A stretch of DNA of 64,000 bases, taken from assembly GCF_002155695.1 (NCBI RefSeq), contig NZ_MUYJ01000004.1, forward strand, positions 62,001-126,000. The letters run 5' to 3'. Positions 55,440 to 62,679 of the stretch are shown here, piece after piece. The translations under genes and the position numbers were made by a program. This DNA is from Erythrobacter tepidarius. Its GTDB lineage: Bacteria; Pseudomonadota; Alphaproteobacteria; Sphingomonadales; Sphingomonadaceae. Positions within the stretch are counted from its first letter, which is position 1; each line of letters opens with the position of its first letter. The notes beneath the pieces were generated by a model. The model worked only from the letters and a program-made list of their open reading frames with translations, was not told the DNA's origin and ran no database searches.

Positions 55440-57653
55440 ATGAACGAAAGACCGCTTGTCCAGGCCCCTGAGCCTGCCCGCCAAGGCGCATGGCTGGATG
55501 CTTACATGCCAGAAGGGCATCTGTATCCCGTCGCGCCGCGCCCCCAGCTGATCAATTTCGCGGCCATCCGCGGGGTGATTTTCCGCCAGCGCTGGCTCGT
55601 GGGATCGGTGATCGCCCTCGCCCTGCTGGTCGGTCTGGTCGTCACGCTGTTGGCAACGCCGATGTACCAGGCGCAGTCGAAGGTCGCGCTCAAGCCTTAC
55701 GGCCAGTACGTGGTCGAAGGCCAGGATGTCGAGCAGGGGGTGCCTTCCAGCCAGTTCTACGAATATATTTCAACCCAGATCGAGGTGATCAAGAGCCGCT
55801 CGCTGGCCGAAACGGTCGCGACAAATCTCAATCTCGCGACACGCAACGACTTTCTCGGCAAGGATGTCGACGAAGGCCGCGCTCCCGGCATGAGCGATGA
55901 GCAGTGGCTAGAAGCCAAGAAAAAAATGGCGGTCTCGCTTCTGGTGGGTTCCGTCGAAGCCACATCATCGCCCGAGAACTGGGTGATCACGATTGGCTTC
56001 AGGTCCGAAAGTCCCACGCTGGCGGCCGAGATTGCCAATGCCTATGCCGATGCCTTTGTCGCCAGCGGTTCGAGCAGCACGATCGAAAGCAATCGCTACG
56101 CGCTCGATTACCTTCTCAAACAGATCGAGGAGACCCGCAAACGGCTGGCCGAAGCCGAGCAGGTGACCAACACCTATGCGCGTAAAAGCGGGATCATCGT
56201 CCAGCAGTCTGGCGACGATGAAAATCCGACGGCCTCGACCCTCACGGCCAGCAATCTGGCCAGCATTAACGCCCGGGTCGCCAACGCGAAGGCTGCGCGG
56301 ATCGAAGCCGAACAACGCTGGCGCGCGATCCAGAACCTTCCTGCCGCCCAGCTCCCCGAGGTGCAGAGCAACCCCGTGCTCCAGGGCTTGGTGTCCGAGC
56401 GCACCGAGAAAAGCGCCCAGCTGGCTGACCTGCGCCAGCGCTACAACGACGACTTCCCTCAGATCCGCAATCTCGAAGCGCAGCTCAAGGTTCTCGATGA
56501 GCAGATCGAGCGCAGTAGTGCAGATATCAAGGCGACGGTTCGCAATCAGTATCTGGTGGCTCAGGCTCAGGAGCGTGCGCTTGCCTCCGAACTCGCCGCG
56601 CTGACCGGCGAGCGGCTGGTAGAGCAGGACCAGCAGGTGGAGCTGAGCGTGCTTGATCGCGAGGCCCAGGCCCTGCGTGACCAGCTGAAGACCCTGCTCG
56701 ACCGCTACAACCAGATCAACAGCGCGGCCAATGTCGAACCCGACACCATTACCAAGCTGGACCCCGCGGTCGTGCCGGGATCGCCCTATTCGCCCAATCT
56801 TCTCACCAATCTGGGCCTCGCACTGGTCTTTGGTGTGGCACTTGCCGGCCTGCTTGCAGTCCTGCGCGAGACCCTCGATGACCGGATCCGTTCGCTCGAC
56901 GAGGTCGAGGAAAAGATTGGTCTGCCCTTGCTCGGACACACGCCGCACGTGGAAAGTCGCGATATCGAAGCGCTTGGCACGAACCGGTTCAGCGCCCTGA
57001 TGGAGGCCTATTCCTCGATCCGCGCTGCGATCGATTTCAGCCTGTCCCGCAATCGCAACGTGATCCAGTTCACCAGCACTCAGGCCAGCGAGGGCAAGAG
57101 CACCACCGCTGTCATCCTGGCGGAACTCTTTGCGGGCCTGGGTCGCAAGACGCTTCTGATCGACGCGGACTTGCGCCGCCCCTCAGTCGCCGGATTGCTT
57201 GACATTGAACGTCCCAAGGTCGGCTTTGTCGAAGTGCTGCTCGGACATGTCGAGCTTGAGGCTGCGGTCGTCAAAGGGGTGCACGAGAATCTCGAGATTC
57301 TGCCGGTTGGCGAGATTCCGCCGAACCCGGTCGAAATTCTTGCATCGCAGGAATTGCATGATTTCATAGCCAAGTATCGTGAAGAATACTCGCTCATCAT
57401 CTTCGATTGCTGTCCGGTGCTCGGTCTCGCGGATGCGCCGATGCTCGCACGGCTCGTGGACGGGACCGTGTTCGTGCTCGAGGCGAACAAATTGCCGTTT
57501 GGTCAGGCGCGCTCCGCGATCAAGCGGCTTGTCGGAGCCGGTGCGAATGTTATCGGTGTGGTCCTCACCAAATATCGCGCGCTCGAGGCTGGTCAGGCCT
57601 ATGGCTACCAATACGAATACTACCAATACGGCCGCGACAAAAAGGCGCGCTGA
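55440..57653 (+). CDS. Polysaccharide co-polymerase and tyrosine autokinase (Wzc-like)
   Basis: A 737-residue fusion of a Wzz-type chain-length regulator and a BY-kinase. The N-terminal helix (about 54-74) and the second (about 455-475) border a coiled-coil periplasmic domain; the cytoplasmic kinase has Walker A ASEGKSTTA, Walker A' LLIDADLRRPS and a Walker B-like LIIFDCCPVLGLADA. The C terminus ends with a tyrosine-rich cluster (YGYQYEYYQYGRD) that is the autophosphorylation site in this family. It controls polymer length and export with the Wza-like protein. Confidence 0.94.
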   Translation: MNERPLVQAPEPARQGAWLDAYMPEGHLYPVAPRPQLINFAAIRGVIFRQRWLVGSVIALALLVGLVVTLLATPMYQAQSKVALKPYGQYVVEGQDVEQGVPSSQFYEYISTQIEVIKSRSLAETVATNLNLATRNDFLGKDVDEGRAPGMSDEQWLEAKKKMAVSLLVGSVEATSSPENWVITIGFRSESPTLAAEIANAYADAFVASGSSSTIESNRYALDYLLKQIEETRKRLAEAEQVTNTYARKSGIIVQQSGDDENPTASTLTASNLASINARVANAKAARIEAEQRWRAIQNLPAAQLPEVQSNPVLQGLVSERTEKSAQLADLRQRYNDDFPQIRNLEAQLKVLDEQIERSSADIKATVRNQYLVAQAQERALASELAALTGERLVEQDQQVELSVLDREAQALRDQLKTLLDRYNQINSAANVEPDTITKLDPAVVPGSPYSPNLLTNLGLALVFGVALAGLLAVLRETLDDRIRSLDEVEEKIGLPLLGHTPHVESRDIEALGTNRFSALMEAYSSIRAAIDFSLSRNRNVIQFTSTQASEGKSTTAVILAELFAGLGRKTLLIDADLRRPSVAGLLDIERPKVGFVEVLLGHVELEAAVVKGVHENLEILPVGEIPPNPVEILASQELHDFIAKYREEYSLIIFDCCPVLGLADAPMLARLVDGTVFVLEANKLPFGQARSAIKRLVGAGANVIGVVLTKYRALEAGQAYGYQYEYYQYGRDKKAR

Positions 57654-57775
57654 CGCGCCGAATGCCGGTGCTGCACTGCAACAGCGGCTTGTCCTGTCCA
57701 GAGTGCTGATTTAAGCCCAAGGGGCCCTCTCAAAGACGATCATCGCTCCCGTGGCTCCCGGATTGGACTAGCATC

Positions 57776-58651
57776 ATGACCAGCCATCCAGCCTTCACGG
57801 TCATCATCCCTGCCCACAACGAAGAGGCAGTGATTGGGCGCTGCCTCGCAACCGTCTTGCGCGACGCGCCCGAGGGCCACAAGATGGAAATCATCGTCGC
57901 CGCCAATGGCTGCGACGATCGCACCGTGGAACTGGCACGGGCCGCAGCCCCAGGCGCACGGGTGCTCGATCTGCCGAAGGGCTCCAAGACCGGCGCGATC
58001 AACGCCGCCAATGACATCGCGACCCACTTTCCGCGCATCTACCTCGATGCTGATGTCGAATGCGGGTTTGTGACGCTGGCTGCGCTCGCCAATGCGCTTT
58101 GCGAACCGGGCGTCATGACAGCTGCTCCGGCGATCAGGTTGGACTTTTCGCGGCTGAACTGGCTTGCCCGCGCCTATTACCGCGTCTGGCTGCGCCAACC
58201 CTATGCCACGGCAGGCAAGGGCGGGGCGGGTTGCTATGGCCTTTCGCGCGCCGCGCTTGAGGCGATCGGACGCTTCCCGCCGATCATCGCCGACGACCTG
58301 TGGATCCACACCCGCTTCCCCGACAGCCAGAAACGCTACATCACGAACGATGCGGAGGGCCGGCCGGTGTTCACGACTGTCCATCCACCGCGCACGGCGG
58401 GCGAGCAGGTGCGGATCGAGGCGCGGCGGCAGATCGGGACCGCCCAAGTCCGCCAGCTCCATCCCAGCCCCTACCTCGCCGAGCATGACGGCAAGCGCGG
58501 ACTCGGCGCCGCGCTGCGCAGCGGGGTCTCACCCCTTGATCTTGCCGTGTTTTCGGGTGTCAAGCTGTTCGCCCGCGCCGAGGCCAATTGGCGGCGGGCA
58601 CGCGGCAAGGCGCAGGAATGGACCCGCGACCTCAGCTCGCGGCAGGTCTGA
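57776..58651 (+). CDS. Glycosyltransferase family 2 protein
   Basis: A 291-residue GT-A glycosyltransferase. The N terminus has TVIIPAHNEEAVIGRCL, the metal-binding DXD equivalent is IYLDADVE (about 87-94), and the acceptor-side motif is RFPPIIADDLWIHTRFP. A C-terminal helical tail contains no clear membrane span. Donor unknown. It follows the kinase gene after 122 bp, and the next glycosyltransferase after 6 bp. Confidence 0.9.
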   Translation: MTSHPAFTVIIPAHNEEAVIGRCLATVLRDAPEGHKMEIIVAANGCDDRTVELARAAAPGARVLDLPKGSKTGAINAANDIATHFPRIYLDADVECGFVTLAALANALCEPGVMTAAPAIRLDFSRLNWLARAYYRVWLRQPYATAGKGGAGCYGLSRAALEAIGRFPPIIADDLWIHTRFPDSQKRYITNDAEGRPVFTTVHPPRTAGEQVRIEARRQIGTAQVRQLHPSPYLAEHDGKRGLGAALRSGVSPLDLAVFSGVKLFARAEANWRRARGKAQEWTRDLSSRQV

Positions 58652-58657
58652 TCGCCC

Positions 58658-59659
58658 ATGGACGAGGCCGCAATCACCGCTCGACCGGGAGCCGATGGCG
58701 GCAGCACCATTCCCGACGTCAGCATCATGATCGTCGCCTATAATTCGGCAGCGCTGATCGCGGACTGCATCGCCGCTATCCCGCAGGCCTGTCAGCGCTA
58801 CCGCCAGGAGACCCTGCTGATCGACAATGGCGACGGTTCCACCGAAGCGCTCGTCGCGGCTCGGTTCTCGTGGGTGCGGATCGTGCCCAGCCAAGGCAAT
58901 ATCGGCTTTGCCGGTGGCAACAACGTCATCGCCGGCCACGCCCGCGCACCGCGCCTGCTGCTGCTCAATCCCGACATGGTGGCCCATCCCGGCTCGATCG
59001 ACCGGCTGATCGACGGCGCGCTCGCCAACCCGGACGCGGGCGCATGGGGCGGCCTTACGCTCGACAGGGAGGGCCAGCCCGATACCGGCAATGCCATCGC
59101 CATCCCTTCGCTCATCGAACTAGCCAGCACTGCCATGGGCAAATCGCTGGTCGCCAGCCGCCCGATCCTCGGGATCGACACCGATGCCGAAGTCGATGTC
59201 CTCTGCGGCGGCTTCGTCATGTTCTCTCGCGAGGCGTGGGATGCCGCCCGCGGGCTCGACGAGCGCTTCTTCCTCTATTGCGAGGAGGTCGACCTGTTCT
59301 GCCGCCTCAAGCAGAAGGGCTACCGCTTCTGGCGCATCGCGGGCGCAAGGGCCACGCACATTGCTGGCCATGGCAACACGCTTTCGCCGATGCGGCTGCT
59401 CTATCGCGCCGCCGGGACGATGGAGTTCGTCCGCGCGCACTGGCGACCTGCACACCGTTGGCTGGCAGGATTTCTCGTGTGGCTTGCCGCCGCAGAACGG
59501 TGGCTTGCCGGTCGGCTGATCGGCAGATGGAACCTGCATCTGCGAGAGCTGGGCAATGGCTATCGTCTCGTGGCTATCCATCCGGCCTACTGGATCTTCG
59601 GATATCACAAGGGGCGGGGGCTCATGGCGAAGCTGGCGCGATCCCCTCTCAAGCCATGA
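58658..59659 (+). CDS. Glycosyltransferase family 2 protein, rhamnosyltransferase-like
   Basis: A 333-residue GT-A enzyme with VSIMIVAYNSAALI, GNIGFAGGNN, LLLLNPDM (metal DxD equivalent) and the FFLYCEEVDLFCRLKQKGYR motif in the C-terminal half, the standard pattern of GT2 rhamnosyltransferase-like enzymes. The C-terminal region (about 265-330) is Trp/Arg rich and amphipathic. It overlaps the next gene as ATGA. Confidence 0.9.
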   Translation: MDEAAITARPGADGGSTIPDVSIMIVAYNSAALIADCIAAIPQACQRYRQETLLIDNGDGSTEALVAARFSWVRIVPSQGNIGFAGGNNVIAGHARAPRLLLLNPDMVAHPGSIDRLIDGALANPDAGAWGGLTLDREGQPDTGNAIAIPSLIELASTAMGKSLVASRPILGIDTDAEVDVLCGGFVMFSREAWDAARGLDERFFLYCEEVDLFCRLKQKGYRFWRIAGARATHIAGHGNTLSPMRLLYRAAGTMEFVRAHWRPAHRWLAGFLVWLAAAERWLAGRLIGRWNLHLRELGNGYRLVAIHPAYWIFGYHKGRGLMAKLARSPLKP

Positions 59660-60516
59660 GATCGAGACACGTGATGCGTCCAACACCGCCGATCCGATCT
59701 GGAAAGCCCGACTTGCAACATTTCGTCCTCACCCGTTTCAATATCGCCAGTCCGGGCCGTGAAGCCCCGATCCGCAATTCTCCCGGCTGGCTGTCAGGCC
59801 GGTTCGAACTGTTCATGACCTATTGCCTTCCCAGCATGGCGGCACAGGAAAGCCATGCGTTTCATTGGCTGATCTATTTTGATGAGCAGACCCCGGAGCA
59901 GTTTCGCGAACAGATCATCGCCGCACAGTCACAGGTTGCGTTCGAGCCGATTTTCGTCGGCCCGTTTCGAGCCTCATTGGCCGCAGATGATGTGGCCAAA
60001 CGCCTCTCTCCCGGAACGCAGCGGGTCATAACAACGCGTCTCGACAATGACGATGCGGTCTCGCGCGACTTTCTGATGCGGATCCGCGCCGAGTGTGAGG
60101 GCTTGCCGGATGGGACAATCGTGAACTTCCGCCAAGGCGTCGCGCTGCGTGCTGGCCGCCTTTATACGGCGGTTGACGACAGCAATCCCTTTGCGTCGCT
60201 CGTCGAAGCCGCCGACGGCGCGAAGACGATCTGGGCCGCCCCACACACGGAACTCGCCGCGCGCTTTCCGACCAGACAAGTCGATACCGCACCTTGCTGG
60301 CTCCAGGTCGTGCACGGTGAAAACGTCGCAAACCGAATCAAGGGCAAGCGGCTTGGCGACAGGGACGTTCTCGACCGCTTTGGTCTGCGCCCGGGCATAG
60401 GGATCGAGGAAACCAGTGCCGCTGATCTGCTGCTCGATCGGCTGATTTTCCATCCCTTGCGCAGCCTGAGAGAGAAGATCATCGCGCTGGCAAAGGCGAT
60501 CCTGCGGCGACATTGA
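59656..60516 (+). CDS. Putative rhamnosyltransferase (Rhamno_transf-like)
   Basis: A 286-residue protein. The segment FVLTRFNIASPG, the hydrophobic-aromatic HAFHWLIYFDEQTPE and the metal-type TTRLDNDDAVSRDFL (about 115-129, D-x-D-D) match the Rhamno_transf family of putative rhamnosyltransferases, as I recall it. ATG 59656 overlaps the upstream stop by 4 bp; an ATG at 59674 would be shorter. Last plus-strand gene of the locus. Rhamnose as donor is inferred from the family name only. Confidence 0.8.
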   Translation: MRSRHVMRPTPPIRSGKPDLQHFVLTRFNIASPGREAPIRNSPGWLSGRFELFMTYCLPSMAAQESHAFHWLIYFDEQTPEQFREQIIAAQSQVAFEPIFVGPFRASLAADDVAKRLSPGTQRVITTRLDNDDAVSRDFLMRIRAECEGLPDGTIVNFRQGVALRAGRLYTAVDDSNPFASLVEAADGAKTIWAAPHTELAARFPTRQVDTAPCWLQVVHGENVANRIKGKRLGDRDVLDRFGLRPGIGIEETSAADLLLDRLIFHPLRSLREKIIALAKAILRRH

Positions 60517-60555
60517 TGGCATGACGCTAGGCGCGGCCAGCCTTGCGCGCGCAGT

Positions 60556-61914
60556 TCAGCGCAGCGCGTGTGCATGAGCGCGGTTGCCGAGGTTCACCGG
60601 AACCGGATATTTACCTCTTGGCGCTGGCGCCCTGAGCACCGCATAGGTTGCGTAACCCATGCTGACGCTGAGGCCCATCATCAGGTGGAACCAGACCTGC
60701 GCCGACAGCCAAACGGCCACCGAGACAACCGCAAAAGCCATAACGACCATGGCGATGGCAACGCCGCGCAACGCACGCCCATCGACCAGGTTCGCGCTGG
60801 ATTGGCGACGGATCAGCGCGAGAAATGCCAGAAAAATCACGATTGCGTACATCAGCGGAGGGACAATGCCCACCTGTATTGCTTGGAGCAACCAGTAGTG
60901 ATCAACCGATTTGCCCATCCAGAAGGGCCTTTCCCATTCCGCGTAGCCGATCCCGAACCACGGGTGCTTTTCGACATTCTGCTTGCCGAATCGCCAAATC
61001 AAAGTCCGGTAGTATGCGCTGGACGAATTGAGCGAGCCGAACCGGACCAGCAGGCTGTAAGTGCCGGACTTGGTTCCAAGCTCGGCGACGAACACGAAAA
61101 TGCCGAAAAGAATGAAGAACAGCCGCCAGGATATGTTGGCAATCCGCTCGGTCAACCAGTCATAGATGATGAGCACAATCATCGAGGTCAGCGCGAGAAG
61201 CGCGGCCGAGCTGACAGTGAAAAAGCTCGCAAGCGCAGCGCCCACGCCGACTAGGCGAGGCCATCCTCGCAAACCCGAAAACCAGTAAAGCGACAGCAGC
61301 GTCGACAAGACGACCCCGGCAAGGATCGGGTGCGGGAAAGGCCCGGCTGCTCGCAGCAGCCCAAGCCGGTAGTCTATCAGGCTGTACCCGCCCCCCACGC
61401 CGAGAAGCGAACGCGCAAGTGGCTGGATAATATGTGTTTTTGTAACCGATTCGAGCGTTATGATTGCAGCAGTGACAGCAAAGGCCGGCGCCATCAAAAT
61501 CAGGAACAGGCGAAGGTCTCGCAATGACCGGAGGGTTGACCGGGCAAAGAAGTAAGGAATGATGATGTCGCACGTCTGCGCGACCGACGCTGTGAAGAAG
61601 TCTTCGAAGGTTGCGCTTACTACGAAAAAGGCGACCCATATCCAGACTGCCGCCACGAGCATAAGGGCATCGGGCAGCACGAACCGCCATTGGCCGCGCA
61701 GCCTCGATCCAACGATGTAAAACACCGATGCCAAAAGCACGAACCGGTAGGGCGGAATCACCGATGTACCGATCGGGATGTTGAACTGCGGGGGCAAGAG
61801 CATGATGTACCCGAGCACCACCGCCAGCAGGACATTTGCTGACAGAGCCCCGCGCGCAGCTTGTCTCGCGGGCAATGGCATTCGACGCGTCACGAGGGGC
61901 CGGGCAATTGTCAC
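60556..61914 (-). CDS. O-antigen ligase/polymerase-like membrane protein
   Basis: A 452-residue polytopic protein with about ten to twelve hydrophobic helices and a larger loop near 280-330 containing the WaaL-type segment YYRTLIWRFGKQNVEKHPWFGIGYAEW (His and Gly-Ile-Gly). This is the Wzy_C/O-antigen-ligase pattern, so it polymerises or ligates a surface glycan at the periplasmic face. It is on the opposite strand to the glycosyltransferases. The GTG start at 61914 could be replaced by an ATG at 61881. Confidence 0.85.
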   Translation of the reverse strand: MTIARPLVTRRMPLPARQAARGALSANVLLAVVLGYIMLLPPQFNIPIGTSVIPPYRFVLLASVFYIVGSRLRGQWRFVLPDALMLVAAVWIWVAFFVVSATFEDFFTASVAQTCDIIIPYFFARSTLRSLRDLRLFLILMAPAFAVTAAIITLESVTKTHIIQPLARSLLGVGGGYSLIDYRLGLLRAAGPFPHPILAGVVLSTLLSLYWFSGLRGWPRLVGVGAALASFFTVSSAALLALTSMIVLIIYDWLTERIANISWRLFFILFGIFVFVAELGTKSGTYSLLVRFGSLNSSSAYYRTLIWRFGKQNVEKHPWFGIGYAEWERPFWMGKSVDHYWLLQAIQVGIVPPLMYAIVIFLAFLALIRRQSSANLVDGRALRGVAIAMVVMAFAVVSVAVWLSAQVWFHLMMGLSVSMGYATYAVLRAPAPRGKYPVPVNLGNRAHAHALR

Positions 61915-62412
61915 GCAACAACGCTAGCGGATTTCAGGTCTGCGTCAAAGCCGGTTTCCGAACCGAGGCCTGCGACCCAACCCGCAACGACCCGCTCGCT
62001 CACAATTACCGGCGATGATGACCCCACGAAGCGGCGAAAAATCTCCCATTTTTGCAGTATCTTAAAATCTCAACGAGGAGCAAATTCACCCGCGCAGCGA
62101 ATGGCGAGCGAAGCATTCGCAAGGGATCGCTCGATGCGCGTGAAACTATGTTTGCGGCGGCCATGAAAGTCTGACACGATCAGGAAGTCCATCATCAACC
62201 TGTTCGGACAATGGACGCATGATGGACGCATCACCGTCACAAGCAATGGCTCGGCCATTTTCGGTGAGAGCCGTCATCCCAAGAGGTAGGATCCTTGCGA
62301 CACAAAGGCCTGCGCCGCAGGCGCAATGGAGCGACGAAGAAAAAGCGCTTTCCTACATATAACCATAATGATTTAAGGACGTCATTAATGATAACCAGAA
62401 AGGTTAAAACTG
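61915..62412. other. Intergenic region between the polysaccharide locus and the spike module
   Basis: About 500 bases without a convincing gene, AT-richer than the flanks. It holds an 11-bp-spaced direct repeat of ATGGACGCAT (62211-62220 and 62222-62231), a small G+C hairpin near 62307-62323, and the likely promoter of the spike operon at 62341-62412. The boundary between two functionally different modules lies here. Confidence 0.5.
62359..62397 (+). promoter_or_regulatory. Dyad and repeats in the spike-operon promoter
   Basis: A near-perfect 16-bp palindrome TTAA-G-GAC-GTC-A-TTAA (62373-62388, one mismatched pair) is flanked by a direct repeat ATAACCA (62359-62365 and 62391-62397) whose copies are 32 bp, about three helical turns, apart. 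AAAGG precedes the ATG at 62413 by about 10 bases. The site does not fit the CtrA consensus (TTAA-N7-TTAA) because the spacer is 8. It is a candidate operator of unknown regulator. Confidence 0.45.
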
Positions 62413-62679
62413 ATGGCGGACCATTTCAGTACGGCAATTGACAGCCTGATTGCTCCCGCGCGCCTCGCCTTCGCGATCGTGCCGGCAGATACAAGCGATC
62501 TCCCCCAATATACGAAGGCCATCTATGTCGGCACGGGCGGCGACATCGCGCTGAGAGCCGTCGGATCGGACGAAGACGTGGTGCTGCGCAATGTGGCGTC
62601 CGGCAGCGTGCTTGCCATCCGGGTCGCGGCGCTGCGGCAGACTGGAACCACCGCCAGCGACATCGTGGGCCTTGCCTGA
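62413..62679 (+). CDS. Head-spike base protein, GTA/phage RCAP_rcc01079-like
   Basis: An 88-residue protein that resembles, over its whole length as I recall the family, the small spike-base protein of gene transfer agents and phages (RCAP_rcc01079 type): a conserved AFAIVPADTSDLPQ near 20-33, KAIYVGTGGDIALR near 35-48, and the C-terminal LRQTGTTASDIVGL. In Rhodobacter capsulatus this protein is the base of the capsid head spike. It is coupled to the next gene by TGATG. No other capsid, tail or terminase gene is in the window. Confidence 0.7.
   Translation: MADHFSTAIDSLIAPARLAFAIVPADTSDLPQYTKAIYVGTGGDIALRAVGSDEDVVLRNVASGSVLAIRVAALRQTGTTASDIVGLA

Noticed and set aside
62207-62240. Tandem ATGGACGCAT repeat as a start of a CRISPR-like array
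   Set aside because: Only two copies with one-base spacing, no spacers; a minor direct repeat.
61400-62412. Phage attachment site or integrase scar at the glycan/spike border
   Set aside because: No tRNA gene, integrase or direct repeat of att size was found; the boundary is visible only from gene content and composition.
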